A DNA stretch of 64,000 nt from Gammaproteobacteria bacterium HGW-Gammaproteobacteria-15 (GTDB taxonomy: Bacteria > Pseudomonadota > Gammaproteobacteria > Enterobacterales > Alteromonadaceae), in assembly GCA_002840125.1 (NCBI GenBank), contig PGZF01000001.1:997237-1061236 (forward strand), given 5' to 3'. Below the pieces are notes generated by a model. That model saw only the letters and a program-made list of their open reading frames with translations. It ran no database searches and was not told where the DNA came from. Made by a program: the position numbers and the translations under genes. Positions 17,642 through 27,571 of this stretch are shown in pieces (the stretch's first letter is position 1; the number at the start of each line of letters is the position of its first letter).

Positions 17642-19029
17642 CTGACCAAATGCCGAATGTACTGGCAAAAATTGTGGCGCATAAACGCGGCGAAGTAACC
17701 ACACTTAAACAGCAGCAACCGCTGGCGGATTTTATCAGCGAAGTTAAACCCACTGAGCGCGACTTTCTGGCCGCACTAAAGCAAAAAGGCCCGCGCTTTA
17801 TTCTGGAGTGTAAAAAAGCCTCGCCATCAAAAGGGCTGATCCGTAGTGACTTTAATCTTGAAGAATTAGCCCGGGTGTATGGTCAATATGCCGACTGCAT
17901 CTCCGTACTAACTGATGAGCAGTTCTTTCAGGGCAAGTATGAGTACCTGCGCACCATGCGCACCTTAGTAGATAAACCGCTGCTACACAAAGATTTTATT
18001 ATCGACAGTTACCAGATTTACTTAGGCCGCCACTGTGGTGCCGATGCAGTACTGTTGATGCTGTCGGTGCTGAATGACGAAGAGTATCGCCAGCTTGCCG
18101 CCACTGCCAAAGAATTAAATATGACCGTGCTGACCGAAGTAAGCAACGAAGCCGAAACCCTCCGCGCTGTCGCACTTAACGCTGAGCTTATTGGTATTAA
18201 TAACCGTGACTTACGTGATTTAAGCACTAACCTGGATACCAGCTTTACGCTGGCCAAACTGATCCCAGCTGATAGAACAGTAGTATCAGAGTCGGGTATT
18301 TACACTAACCAGCAGGTGCGGCATTTAGCACAAGTAGCCGATGCCTTTTTAGTTGGCAGCTCGTTAATGGCGCAAGCCGATTTAGCCGCAGCCACACGCA
18401 AGCTGGTGCTGGGCGAGCATAAAGTCTGTGGCCTTACGCGGCCGGAAGATGCTGCCGCCGTTTATGCGGCAGGTGCCTGTTATGGCGGCTTAATTTTTTA
18501 TCCGCCGTCACCACGTGCCGTTACAGCACAACAGGCCGCAGTTGTGCAACAAGGCGCGGCGCTTAAGTATGTCGGTGTCTTTGTTAATGCTGCCGTAGCT
18601 GATGTCGCAGAGCTGGCACACAGCTTAGCGCTTAGCGCCGTGCAGCTGCATGGTGAGGAAGATGATAGCTATATCAGCGCACTGAAACCGCTGTTGCCGT
18701 CACAATGCCAGATCTGGAAAGCCTACCGGGTAAAAGATACATTGCCGGCATTTACGCCACTTGCTGATCGTATTTTGCTCGATGCCTATCATCCCACTCA
18801 ACATGGCGGCAGCGGTATCAGCTTTAACTGGCAGTTGCTTGCAGCGCAGCAGAGCGCACAGCCCATTATGCTAGCCGGCGGCTTAAGCGCTGATAACTGC
18901 ACAACGGCGGCTAAATTGCCCGTAGCCGGGCTCGATTTTAATTCAGGGCTGGAAACTGCGCCAGGCATCAAAGATGCGGCGAAGATCCGGTCAGCCTTTA
19001 CATTATTGCGGGAGTTTCACTATGAGTGA
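17638..19029 (+). CDS. trpCF: Bifunctional indole-3-glycerol phosphate synthase / phosphoribosylanthranilate isomerase
   Basis: Fusion of TrpC (about 1-255) and TrpF (about 258-463), catalysing the isomerisation of phosphoribosylanthranilate and ring closure to indole-3-glycerol phosphate. TrpC features: [13 protein letters not shown] near residue 54, [13 protein letters not shown], and [14 protein letters not shown]. TrpF begins at [12 protein letters not shown] with its catalytic Cys and ends with LAGGLSADN and GLDFNSGLE. The same fusion is known in enteric and marine gammaproteobacteria. The end overlaps trpB by 8 nt. Confidence 0.97.
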   Translation: MTDQMPNVLAKIVAHKRGEVTTLKQQQPLADFISEVKPTERDFLAALKQKGPRFILECKKASPSKGLIRSDFNLEELARVYGQYADCISVLTDEQFFQGKYEYLRTMRTLVDKPLLHKDFIIDSYQIYLGRHCGADAVLLMLSVLNDEEYRQLAATAKELNMTVLTEVSNEAETLRAVALNAELIGINNRDLRDLSTNLDTSFTLAKLIPADRTVVSESGIYTNQQVRHLAQVADAFLVGSSLMAQADLAAATRKLVLGEHKVCGLTRPEDAAAVYAAGACYGGLIFYPPSPRAVTAQQAAVVQQGAALKYVGVFVNAAVADVAELAHSLALSAVQLHGEEDDSYISALKPLLPSQCQIWKAYRVKDTLPAFTPLADRILLDAYHPTQHGGSGISFNWQLLAAQQSAQPIMLAGGLSADNCTTAAKLPVAGLDFNSGLETAPGIKDAAKIRSAFTLLREFHYE

Positions 19030-20212
19030 GCTAAAACTTAACCCTTATTTTGGCCAGTACGGCGGCATGTTTGTGCCGCAGCTGCTGGTACCGGCGTTAA
19101 AACAACTGGAACAAGCCTATGTTGATGCGCTGGAAGATCCGGCCTTTCATGCTGAGTTTCAGCAGCTGTTAACCGAATACGCCGGTCGGCCAACGCCGTT
19201 AACTCTATGCCGTAATATTTCGCCGAACCCGCTGGTAAAAATTTACTTAAAACGTGAAGACTTACTGCACGGCGGCGCGCATAAAACCAACCAGGTACTG
19301 GGCCAGGCGCTGCTGACCAAGCGCATGGGCAAAAAAGAAGTGATCGCCGAAACCGGTGCCGGCCAGCATGGTGTTGCCACCGCCCTGGCCTGTGCGCTAC
19401 TGGGGCTGAAGTGCCGTATTTATATGGGCGCTAAAGATATTGAGCGCCAGCAACCGAACGTGTTTCGGATGAAGCTGATGGGCGCTACGGTAATACCGGT
19501 TACCAGTGGCAGCGGCACCTTAAAAGATGCGGTAAACGAAGCCATGCGCGACTGGTCGGCCAGCTACGACAGCACCCACTATATGCTGGGTACCGCTGCC
19601 GGGCCGCACCCATTTCCGACCATAGTACGCGATTTTCAAAAAATGATTGGCGAAGAAGCCAAGCAACAAATCTTAAAAGCCGAAGGCAAATTGCCCGATG
19701 CAGTGATCGCCTGTGTCGGCGGTGGCTCTAATGCCATTGGCATCTTTGCTGACTTTATTAATGAGCCAGGCGTAAAACTGATTGGCGTTGAACCCGGTGG
19801 TAAAGGCATCGATACCCACCAACACGGCGCAGCGCTGTCTACCGGCAGCTACGGTATTTTGCACGGCGCTTATACCGCTATTATGCAAACCAGTGATGGC
19901 CAGATTGAAGAATCCTATTCCATTTCCGCCGGCCTCGACTACCCGGCTGTTGGCCCGCAGCATACCCATTTACAACAAATTGGCCGCGCCGAATACGTGG
20001 CAATAAATGACGATGAGGCTTTAGCGGCGTTTCAGCAACTGGCGAAAAGTGAAGGTATTATTCCTGCGCTGGAAAGCTCGCATGCTCTGGCCTATGCCTT
20101 AAAACTGGCCGCGCAGGCAACAGAACCAACGGTATTGCTGGTGAACTTATCCGGCCGTGGCGATAAAGACTTAGCCCATGTGCACAGCGTATTAGCAGGA
20201 GGCACGCTATGA
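19022..20212 (+). CDS. trpB: Tryptophan synthase beta chain
   Basis: PLP enzyme joining indole and serine. The 396-residue protein starts [15 protein letters not shown]; the PLP lysine lies in HGGAHKTNQ, followed by ETGAGQHG and the phosphate-binding [10 protein letters not shown]. The ATG at 19022 lies inside the last codons of trpCF and gives the family length; a longer upstream frame is not needed. It overlaps trpA by 4 nt. Confidence 0.98.
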   Translation: MSELKLNPYFGQYGGMFVPQLLVPALKQLEQAYVDALEDPAFHAEFQQLLTEYAGRPTPLTLCRNISPNPLVKIYLKREDLLHGGAHKTNQVLGQALLTKRMGKKEVIAETGAGQHGVATALACALLGLKCRIYMGAKDIERQQPNVFRMKLMGATVIPVTSGSGTLKDAVNEAMRDWSASYDSTHYMLGTAAGPHPFPTIVRDFQKMIGEEAKQQILKAEGKLPDAVIACVGGGSNAIGIFADFINEPGVKLIGVEPGGKGIDTHQHGAALSTGSYGILHGAYTAIMQTSDGQIEESYSISAGLDYPAVGPQHTHLQQIGRAEYVAINDDEALAAFQQLAKSEGIIPALESSHALAYALKLAAQATEPTVLLVNLSGRGDKDLAHVHSVLAGGTL

Positions 20213-21009
20213 AGCGCTATCAGCAAATGTTTAACCGCTTAAGCAGCGAGGGTCGCGGCGCTTTTGTACCCTTTGTTACCATTGGCGACCCAACACCGGC
20301 GCTGTCGTTTGAGATTATAAAAACCCTGATTGATGCCGGTGCCGATGCACTGGAGCTGGGTATAGCGTTTTCTGATCCGATAGCCGATGGCCCGACAATT
20401 CAGGGTGCCAATATCCGCGCCCTGGCTGCCGGCGTCACCCCGGCCATCAGCTTTGATATTATCCATAAAATCCGTGCCTATCACGCCACTATCCCCATTG
20501 GCTTGTTGCTATATTCCAACCTGGTGATGGCGCGCGGCATTGACGATTTTTACGCTAAGGCCGCAGCGGCCGGGGTGGACTCAGTGTTAATTGCCGATGT
20601 GCCACTGCACGAGAGCAAGCTGTTCCGCCAAAGCGCCGTTAAGCATGATATTGCGCCGATTTTTATTGTGCCGCCTAATGTCCATGATGATGATCTGCGC
20701 GAAATTGCTTCTTATGGCCGCGGCTACACTTATTTGCTCAGCCGTGCCGGGGTTACCGGAGCTGAAACCGTGGCCGCTATGCCCACCAGTGAGCTGATTG
20801 CCCGTATTCGCAGCTATAACCCGGCACCGCCGCTGCTGGGCTTTGGTATTTCCACCCCGGCACATGTTAAAGACGCCATTCACAGCGGTGCTGCCGGTGC
20901 TATATCCGGCTCGGCTATAGTGAAGCTGATAGAGCAGCATCAAAGCGAACCCGCCACCTTGCTGGTGCAGTTAAAACAGTTTGTCAGCAATATGAAAGCG
21001 GCAACCTGA
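20209..21009 (+). CDS. trpA: Tryptophan synthase alpha chain
   Basis: Cleaves indole-3-glycerol phosphate and channels indole to TrpB. The 266-residue barrel has the catalytic Glu in [17 protein letters not shown], the Asp in [11 protein letters not shown], and the phosphate site in LLGFGIS and [11 protein letters not shown]. Last gene of the trp operon, followed 21 nt later by a strong terminator. Confidence 0.97.
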   Translation: MKRYQQMFNRLSSEGRGAFVPFVTIGDPTPALSFEIIKTLIDAGADALELGIAFSDPIADGPTIQGANIRALAAGVTPAISFDIIHKIRAYHATIPIGLLLYSNLVMARGIDDFYAKAAAAGVDSVLIADVPLHESKLFRQSAVKHDIAPIFIVPPNVHDDDLREIASYGRGYTYLLSRAGVTGAETVAAMPTSELIARIRSYNPAPPLLGFGISTPAHVKDAIHSGAAGAISGSAIVKLIEQHQSEPATLLVQLKQFVSNMKAAT

Positions 21010-21030
21010 GGTAAGCAAACCACAACAACT

Positions 21031-21061
21031 CACGCCACAATCTGCTGTGGCGTGTTTTTTT
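21031..21061 (+). terminator. trp operon terminator
   Basis: CACGCCACA (21031-21039) and TGTGGCGTG (21046-21054) form a perfect 9-bp stem with a 6-nt loop, followed by seven T (21055-21061). Confidence 0.93.
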
Positions 21062-21071
21062 ATCAAAGCAG

Positions 21072-21106
21072 TCGATTTTTCTGCCGCCGCGCAGGATAAT
21101 AGCGGC
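21072..21106 (+). promoter_or_regulatory. Probable slyD promoter
   Basis: TCGATT (21072-21077) and GATAAT (21095-21100) have 17-bp spacing. AGCGGC follows the -10 directly, and GCCGC upstream (21083-21087) is complementary to GCGGC (21102-21106), so the -10 sits inside an inverted repeat. Confidence 0.5.
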
Positions 21107-21129
21107 TTTATGCTAAGCGGACCCATTTT

Positions 21130-21624
21130 ATGCAAATCAGCGACAACAGCGTAGTACAGTTTCACTACACCCTAACCGACGTCAGCAATGGCGCCAACAT
21201 TGAACTGGAAACGTCAAACGGCAGCCACCCGCTGCTGTACCTGCATGGCCATGAGCAAATGCTGCCAGCACTGGAACAGGCATTAAGCGGCAAAGCCGCT
21301 GGTGACAAGCTGGAAGTGACTCTGACGCCAACCGAAGCCTATGGCGAGCGCGACGAAAATGCCATTCAAAGCATGCAGGTAAAACACCTGATGGGCGCAA
21401 AAAAATGGCAACCGGGTATGACTGCTGTAGTGCAAACCGAGCATGGTCAGCGCCAGGTGACTATTGTTAAGGTAGGCATGTTTAAAGCCGAGGTAGATAC
21501 CAACCATCCACTGGCCGGGAAAACGCTGAAATTCGCTGTTGAGATAGTGTCAGTGCGCGAAGCTACCGGCGAAGAAATTGCCCACGGCCACGCCCATGGT
21601 GAAGGTGGTCACCACCATCACTAA
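21130..21624 (+). CDS. slyD: SlyD-like FKBP-type peptidyl-prolyl isomerase
   Basis: Cytoplasmic prolyl isomerase, chaperone and metal-binding protein. The 164-residue protein has the SlyD FKBP fold with inserted flap: an N-terminal VVQFHYTLTD strand, GHEQMLPALEQALSGKAAGD and PTEAYGERDE, then the insert-in-flap domain, NHPLAGKTLKFAVEI, and a short His-rich tail (HGHAHGEGGHHHH) that could bind Ni2+. The tail is much shorter than in E. coli SlyD and lacks its Cys residues. Confidence 0.93.
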   Translation: MQISDNSVVQFHYTLTDVSNGANIELETSNGSHPLLYLHGHEQMLPALEQALSGKAAGDKLEVTLTPTEAYGERDENAIQSMQVKHLMGAKKWQPGMTAVVQTEHGQRQVTIVKVGMFKAEVDTNHPLAGKTLKFAVEIVSVREATGEEIAHGHAHGEGGHHHH

Positions 21625-21644
21625 GGCTTTACACTGCTACACGA

Positions 21645-21678
21645 CCGGCAGCTAAGCTTTTGGCGCTTAGTTTGCCGG
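21645..21678. terminator. Possible bidirectional terminator between slyD and the dehydrogenase gene
   Basis: CCGGCA plus CTAAGC (21645-21657) pair with GCTTAG plus TGCCGG (21665-21678), 12 bp with a small bulge. There is no strong T-run, so activity is uncertain. Confidence 0.4.
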
Positions 21679-21702
21679 AGTTACTTTAAGGAGTTACTTT
21701 AA
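21677..21702. repeat. Tandem 13-bp direct repeat across a stop codon
   Basis: GGAGTTACTTTAA occurs twice head to tail (21677-21689 and 21690-21702). On the minus strand the first-read copy encodes the last codons of the dehydrogenase, and the second copy contains its stop codon. It looks like a recent slippage duplication. Confidence 0.9.
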
Positions 21703-22777
21703 TCAGTTGCCCCTTGTCACTGTCGGTAAGCAAATATAAAGCCCCATCCGGCCCGCTACGCACATCGCGAATGCGTTGTTTCAGCTCACTAAACAGCACT
21801 TGCTCATGCACTACCTGATGCTTTTCTATTTGCAGCCGGTACACGCTTTTCGCCGCCAGCGCGGCTACAAAAATATTGCCCTGCCACTGCGGAAATAACT
21901 CGCCACGGTATAAAGTCATGCCAGCCGGGGCGATAGAGGGTGTCCAGCCCCAGACAGGTGCCTGCATCCCACTGAAGGCAGTATAAGGGGAGACCCTGGC
22001 ACCGGTGTAATCTATACCTTTGGTGGCTACCGGCCAGCCATAATTTGCACCGGCGCTAATAATATTTAACTCATCGCCACCGCGCGGGCCGTGCTCATGG
22101 CTATACAGCGTTTGGCTTGGAGCGTCATAAAAAATGCCCTGCACATTACGGTGTCCCAGGCTATATATTTCAGCGGCATAGTCTGCTTTATCAGTAAAAG
22201 GGTTATCCTTCGGTACTGAGCCATCAGCATTTAACCGTACTATCTTACCCAAATGACTGGCCGGGTTTTGCGCCTGCTCGCGATAGTCAAAACCATCACC
22301 CAGTGTTAACACCAGGCTGTTATCCGGCAAAAAGGCGATACGGCCGCCAAAGTGGGCAGCGCCGCTTTTTAGTGGTTGGGCCTGAAAAATACGTTTAATG
22401 TTGTCAAGGCCACTGGCGGTAAGCTCTGCACTGGCAAGACAGGTAGTGTTGGCTTTTAATGTGCCACAGGCGTAGCTGAGTAGGATCTGATTATTAGCGG
22501 CAAAATCCGGTGCCAGTATTATGTCCTGCAAGCCGGCCTGAGCTGCCTGCAACAGATCGGGTAAGTCTGGTTTTATGCTAAAACGCTCGCTACCATCCGC
22601 CGCCAGGCGCTTTACCACACCACTACGCTCAGTAAGCAACATATCGCCATCCGGCAAAAACACCAGTGCCCAGGGGTAGTTCAGGTTATCCGCCAGAACT
22701 TTTAACTGATAAGACGGGGCTGCATTTAGTACAGGTAAGGCAAAAAGCAATGCCAGTAAAATAGCTAACCTAAGCAT
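21686..22777 (-). CDS. PQQ-dependent aldose sugar dehydrogenase (YliI-like)
   Basis: A 363-residue secreted six-bladed beta-propeller of the soluble glucose/aldose dehydrogenase family, expected to oxidise sugars in the periplasm with PQQ and calcium. A signal peptide (about 1-20) is followed by VLADNLNYPWALVFLPDGDMLLTERSG, HFGGRIAFLPDNSLVLTLGDG, the HRNVQG segment, and HEHGPRGGDELN, motifs typical of YliI. No PQQ biosynthesis gene is in the window. It overlaps the upstream membrane-protein gene by 8 nt. Confidence 0.9.
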   Translation of the reverse strand: MLRLAILLALLFALPVLNAAPSYQLKVLADNLNYPWALVFLPDGDMLLTERSGVVKRLAADGSERFSIKPDLPDLLQAAQAGLQDIILAPDFAANNQILLSYACGTLKANTTCLASAELTASGLDNIKRIFQAQPLKSGAAHFGGRIAFLPDNSLVLTLGDGFDYREQAQNPASHLGKIVRLNADGSVPKDNPFTDKADYAAEIYSLGHRNVQGIFYDAPSQTLYSHEHGPRGGDELNIISAGANYGWPVATKGIDYTGARVSPYTAFSGMQAPVWGWTPSIAPAGMTLYRGELFPQWQGNIFVAALAAKSVYRLQIEKHQVVHEQVLFSELKQRIRDVRSGPDGALYLLTDSDKGQLIKVTP

Positions 22778-23216
22778 AAAGCTTTCTCCGTTTTAATAAC
22801 CACACATAGCTCAGCATACCGGCACTGCTACACAGCAACATACTGATAATACCCGTATTGCTACGGGTGGCAGCAATGAGTGTCGGCATAGGTGCTATGA
22901 TGTTAATGATCAGCAACATAAGGTACAGCAACACTGCTCCAAGCACTGCCGCCAGCCAGTAACGGCGCAGTAGCGGCAAAACATGCAGCAAAACTGCCGC
23001 CACCAGCAGGTTAACCAGAGCTATCGGTGCGTAAGTTAAACTAAAATGAGTTAAATCAAACCAGATTGTCGCAGCAATATCGCCTGCTGCAACACCACCG
23101 GTTAGCGATGCTATTGCGGCCAGATTAAAACCACTTTGCGTGATACAAGCCAGCACAGTCGTTAGCAATACTGCCAGCAACAGATACCACAGCAGGTACC
23201 AGCGCGCAGATATCAT
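22770..23216 (-). CDS. Small four-helix membrane protein, unknown function
   Basis: A 148-residue protein with four hydrophobic segments (about 5-25, 52-75, 80-102 and 112-140) and a basic KRRK end. No family recognised. The start at 23216 (MISARWYL) is chosen over 23237 because GAAGGGGG is placed 6 nt before it. Its overlap with the dehydrogenase gene suggests joint translation; a role in electron transfer or export is possible but unproven. Confidence 0.7.
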   Translation of the reverse strand: MISARWYLLWYLLLAVLLTTVLACITQSGFNLAAIASLTGGVAAGDIAATIWFDLTHFSLTYAPIALVNLLVAAVLLHVLPLLRRYWLAAVLGAVLLYLMLLIINIIAPMPTLIAATRSNTGIISMLLCSSAGMLSYVWLLKRRKLYA

Positions 23217-23407
23217 TATATTCCCCCTTCTGAACATCAGTTTCAGGCTACCTTGTCAACACCAATGTAACAAGATTAATTTTAGCTGCAGCTTACTTAT
23301 CAGGCGCAGAAACTGCTAAAATCGGCTTATGCCTTTAATCAGGTAAACTGTTAACGTCGAATTGGCGTAATGTCAGTTCCTTTAGCCAAAAGAGCAGCTA
23401 TCCTGTT

Positions 23408-24493
23408 ATGCGTTATATCAATACCCCTAACTTCGACCATCAGCAAAGCGATAAAATAGGTATTCTGTTAACCAACCTTGGTACCCCGGACGAACCCACG
23501 CCCAAAGCACTGAAACGCTATTTAAAGCAGTTTTTATCTGATCCGCGCGTAGTTGAAGTGCCACGCTTACTGTGGTGGCTAATATTAAACGGCGTTATTT
23601 TGCAGTTTCGGCCACGCCGTTCGGCCAAAGCTTATGCCACAGTATTTACCGAACAAGGCTCGCCACTGTTATTTCATACTCAGGCCCAGCGCGATGCTGT
23701 GGCTGCACAACTTAAACAAGATGGCCTGAATGATGTCGTGGTTGAATTTGCCATGCGTTATGGCAACCCAAGTTTTGATTCGGTATTAGATAACATGTTC
23801 GCCCAGGGCGTGCGCAAACTACTAGTGCTGCCGCTGTATCCGCAGTACTCAGCCTCTACCTCAGCATCGAGTTTTGATGAATTAGCACGTAATTTTATGC
23901 GCCGCCGCTGGCTACCGGATTTACGCTTTGTATCGCACTATCCGGATTACGCGCCCTTTATTGCCGCCGCTGCAGATAAGATTCGTCACCACTGGCAGCA
24001 ACACGGCAAGGCCGACAAACTGATTTTGTCTTATCACGGCATACCCAAGCGCTATTTGCTGAACGGCGATCCGTATCACTGCGAATGCTATAAAACCTCG
24101 CGTTTAATTGCAGAGCACCTCGGGCTTAACAAAGATCAGTATATGACTACCTTTCAGTCACGCTTTGGCCGTGAAGAATGGCTAAAACCTTATACAGATG
24201 CCACATTAAAGGCCTTACCGGCACAAGGCGTAAAAAGTGTACAAATTTTTTGCCCTGGCTTTTCGGCCGATTGCCTGGAAACCATTGAAGAAATTGGCGA
24301 AGAAAACAAAGAGTACTTTTTACATGCCGGTGGCGAGCGCTATGAATATATCTCAGCACTAAATGCCGAACCGCAGCATATTAATGCGTTGTGTCAGCTG
24401 ATTAAAGACAACCTGCATAGCTGGCAGGTTAGCGCAGATCTACAACGTGCAGCACGTGCCAATACCCTCAATTCAGAAAAATACGGAGACTAA
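23408..24493 (+). CDS. hemH: Ferrochelatase
   Basis: Inserts Fe2+ into protoporphyrin IX, the last step of heme synthesis. The 361-residue protein has LLTNLGTPDEPTP at the N-terminus, the metal-site His in LILSYHGIPKRYL, the conserved PYHCECYKTSRLI, and the Glu-bearing CPGFSADCLETIEEIGEE. A -10-like TAAAAT lies at 23317-23322. It ends 9 nt before the large penicillin-binding-protein gene, so the two are likely cotranscribed. Confidence 0.97.
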   Translation: MRYINTPNFDHQQSDKIGILLTNLGTPDEPTPKALKRYLKQFLSDPRVVEVPRLLWWLILNGVILQFRPRRSAKAYATVFTEQGSPLLFHTQAQRDAVAAQLKQDGLNDVVVEFAMRYGNPSFDSVLDNMFAQGVRKLLVLPLYPQYSASTSASSFDELARNFMRRRWLPDLRFVSHYPDYAPFIAAAADKIRHHWQQHGKADKLILSYHGIPKRYLLNGDPYHCECYKTSRLIAEHLGLNKDQYMTTFQSRFGREEWLKPYTDATLKALPAQGVKSVQIFCPGFSADCLETIEEIGEENKEYFLHAGGERYEYISALNAEPQHINALCQLIKDNLHSWQVSADLQRAARANTLNSEKYGD

Positions 24494-24502
24494 ACAGCTT
24501 GT

Positions 24503-27500
24503 ATGAGCACCAGCAACGGTAATAATAAAACGCGGACTGAGCCAACCTTAAATGCACCACCGCTGCTAAACAGAGTAAAGTTCGACAATGTTCGGGAAGC
24601 CCCCTACGTTGCCCCGGAGCAACCCCCTTTGCGTTTAACTCCGTGGTTATTACTACTGGCCTTTATATTGCTGGGCGTAGCTATTTATCAGGAAAGCCGT
24701 AATCATTTTTACCAGTCTACGTTTTGGCACTGGCTGGCGGGCCATCTGAGCTATGACGTAGTACCCGGCCCGGCAGAGCAAATCCGCTACGCCCAGGCAG
24801 GGCCGTTTGATCAGCGTTTTGGCTACAGTAAATTGCCAGAATGGCTCGAAAGGCTGCAAAAAACCGGTTTTCATATCAGCCAGCAAAGCCAGTTTTCTGA
24901 CAGCTTACTACGTTACAGCGACTATGGTTTCTATCCGCCCTATAATGAGAAAAGCCAGGCAGGGCTTATTATTAATGGCTGTAAACAAGAACTGATGTAT
25001 CAGGCACAGGCCCCTGCCATGCAGTTTGCTACTTTGCAGGAAATGGCGCCAATACTGGTAAAAAGCTTATTGTTTGTTGAAGACAGAACTTTACTTACGC
25101 CCGAGCACCCAAGGGCTAATCCGGTACTGAATTTACCCCGGCTGGGGGCTGCAGTATGGTCACAGCTGCAACGTGCCGCCGGTATTCCCGCAGCTGCCGC
25201 AGGTGGCAGCACCCTGGCTACCCAATTGGAAAAATACCGTCATAGTCCGCAAGGCCTAACCTCAGATGTTGCCGATAAATTCCGCCAGCTGGTATCTGCC
25301 AGTGTCAGAGCTTATCAGGCGGGAGTAGACACCCAGCAAGCACGGCAGCGTATAGTACTGGACTACATTAATACTGTACCGCTGGCAGCAACAGCAAGTT
25401 ATGGCGAAGTGCACGGTATGGGCGAAGGGCTCTATGCCTGGTTTGGTGCTAACCCAGCTAAGGTGAATCAGCTATTGCGCCTGGGAGGCCCCTACACCGA
25501 TGCACAAGGTCTGGCACTTAAACAGGTAATGGCATTAATTATTGCCCAGCGGCGGCCGTCTTATTATTTATTACAAGGCCGCGCCGATTTAGATCAGCTT
25601 AGCAACCGCTATCTTAATTTGATGCAACAACAAGGCATAGTGCCCGCTGAGCTTGCCACTAAAGCCATACAGCAAAAACTAAGCTTTAACGGTCAAGCCG
25701 CTCCGGCTGCGCTACCCGGCACAGATTTTAAAGCCACCACTATGGTACGCAGCCGTCTGAGTCAGTTATTAAATCAAAGTCTGTATCAGCTTGACCGGCT
25801 GGACTTAAGCAGCCAAACCACGATCCATAATCAGCTACAGCGTGATATCAGCCAACATCTGCATAAGCTGAATAACTTCAGTGGCGCCGAACAGGCTGGC
25901 TTGTTTGCTGATCGTTTGCTCTCGCCCGGCCAACAAAGCAAAGTGCGTTACAGCTTTACGTTGTACCAAAGCACTGACAATGGCAATAAGGTGCGGGTGC
26001 AAACAGACAACACCGACCAGCCTTTTGATATGAATGATTCGAGCAAACTGGAGCTGGGGTCCACCGCCAAGCTGCGTGTACTGGTAAGCTATTTACAGAT
26101 AGTGGCAGAGCTGCACCGGCTTTATGCCGAAGAAAGCGCCGAAACTTTACGCTTTCTTGAGTTAGCACCACAAGATAACCTGACCAGCTGGGCAGTAAGT
26201 TATTTAAGTGAATACCCCGGTGTCAGCCTCGACACTATGTTACAGGCGGCGCTGCAACGCCAATATAGTGCTAACCCGAAAGAAAGTTTTTATACCGGCG
26301 GTGGTCTGCATACTTTTAGTAATTTTCGTAAAGAAGAAGACCGGCTAAACCCCACCATCGCCGAAGCCCTGCAGCAATCAGTTAACCTGCCTTTTGTGCG
26401 GTTGCTGCAAGATATGGTGAACTACAGTATTTACCATGGCGAAAATAGCAGTTACCAACTGCTGGCAGACGATGATAATCCGCGCCGTGAGCAGTATCTG
26501 CGCCGGTTTGCCGATCGTGAAGGCACCACTTTTTTGCGCCGGTTTTGGCAAAAATATAAAGACAGTAATGCCGAGCAACGTTTACAGCTGTATATTGCCA
26601 GCAGCAGGCAAACTCCGGAACGGTTGGCAGTAGCTTATTTGTACATTAACCCGAACAGCACGCTGGCGCAGTTTAATGAGTTGATGCAACAGCAATTTGG
26701 TAGCAGCGGCAAAGACAGCTGGCCAAAACTGTATGACAAATATCAGCCGGATGCCTTTAATTTACCAGACCGGGCATATTTATCCAGAAGCCACCCGCTG
26801 GAGTTATGGTTACTGGCCTACCTGCAACAAACACCGGATGCCAGTTTGCAAAGTGCCATCGCCGATAGCAGCGCTAAACGTCAGGAAGTATACCAGTGGC
26901 TGTTTAAAACCCGTTTTCGCAGTGCGCGGGATAACCGCATCCGTAATATGCTGGAAATTGAAGCCTTTTGGGATTTACATCAGCGCTGGCAGCGCCTGGG
27001 TTACCCGTTTGACTATCTGGTGCCCTCGCTGGCAACAGCGCTGGGCAGCTCTGGTGACAGACCGGCAGCATTGGCAGAGCTGATAGGTATTATTATCAAC
27101 AACGGCAAACGTGTACCCACTATCCGCATAGACAAACTGGCATTTGCCACCGACACGCCGTATCAGACTCATTTCGAGCGCCCCTTGCCACAGGCCCAGC
27201 AAGTACTGGATCCGGAAGTTGCCGCAGCAGTAAGAACCGTGTTGCAGCAAGTTGCTACCGACGGTACTGCCCGACGCTTGCAACCCGCTTATGCTAATTC
27301 CCAACTGGCAATAGGTGGTAAAACCGGCACCGGCGATAACCGGCTGGTGCAGCTAAATGCCAGAGGTCAGCATGTCAGCTCAAAAGCGTTAAACCGCACG
27401 GCCACTTTTGCGTTTTATTTGGGATATCAGCATTTTGGTGTATTGACTGCTTATGTGCCTGATGCTGACGCTGAACAGTTTCGCTTTACTTCAGCCTTAC

Positions 27501-27571
27501 CTTTACAGGTAATGAACAGCATGGCGCCTTTACTGGTACCTTATCTGACAGAAGGTGGTTGGTGTAATTAG
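24503..27571 (+). CDS. Atypical class A penicillin-binding-protein-like transglycosylase/transpeptidase
   Basis: A 1022-residue bitopic protein: one membrane helix (about 47-63), then a GT51 transglycosylase domain with the catalytic Glu in EDR (193-195) and GGSTLATQ (234-241), then a transpeptidase-like domain with SxxK as S520-TA-K523, SVN (626-628) and KTG (940-942). It would polymerise and crosslink peptidoglycan in the periplasm. The usual EDxxFxxHxGxD motif is altered after EDR, and the transpeptidase carries an unusual insertion of about 300 residues between SxN and KTG. No clear orthology to PBP1a, 1b or 1c. It overlaps the convergent GGDEF gene by 4 bp. Confidence 0.82.
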   Translation: MSTSNGNNKTRTEPTLNAPPLLNRVKFDNVREAPYVAPEQPPLRLTPWLLLLAFILLGVAIYQESRNHFYQSTFWHWLAGHLSYDVVPGPAEQIRYAQAGPFDQRFGYSKLPEWLERLQKTGFHISQQSQFSDSLLRYSDYGFYPPYNEKSQAGLIINGCKQELMYQAQAPAMQFATLQEMAPILVKSLLFVEDRTLLTPEHPRANPVLNLPRLGAAVWSQLQRAAGIPAAAAGGSTLATQLEKYRHSPQGLTSDVADKFRQLVSASVRAYQAGVDTQQARQRIVLDYINTVPLAATASYGEVHGMGEGLYAWFGANPAKVNQLLRLGGPYTDAQGLALKQVMALIIAQRRPSYYLLQGRADLDQLSNRYLNLMQQQGIVPAELATKAIQQKLSFNGQAAPAALPGTDFKATTMVRSRLSQLLNQSLYQLDRLDLSSQTTIHNQLQRDISQHLHKLNNFSGAEQAGLFADRLLSPGQQSKVRYSFTLYQSTDNGNKVRVQTDNTDQPFDMNDSSKLELGSTAKLRVLVSYLQIVAELHRLYAEESAETLRFLELAPQDNLTSWAVSYLSEYPGVSLDTMLQAALQRQYSANPKESFYTGGGLHTFSNFRKEEDRLNPTIAEALQQSVNLPFVRLLQDMVNYSIYHGENSSYQLLADDDNPRREQYLRRFADREGTTFLRRFWQKYKDSNAEQRLQLYIASSRQTPERLAVAYLYINPNSTLAQFNELMQQQFGSSGKDSWPKLYDKYQPDAFNLPDRAYLSRSHPLELWLLAYLQQTPDASLQSAIADSSAKRQEVYQWLFKTRFRSARDNRIRNMLEIEAFWDLHQRWQRLGYPFDYLVPSLATALGSSGDRPAALAELIGIIINNGKRVPTIRIDKLAFATDTPYQTHFERPLPQAQQVLDPEVAAAVRTVLQQVATDGTARRLQPAYANSQLAIGGKTGTGDNRLVQLNARGQHVSSKALNRTATFAFYLGYQHFGVLTAYVPDADAEQFRFTSALPLQVMNSMAPLLVPYLTEGGWCN

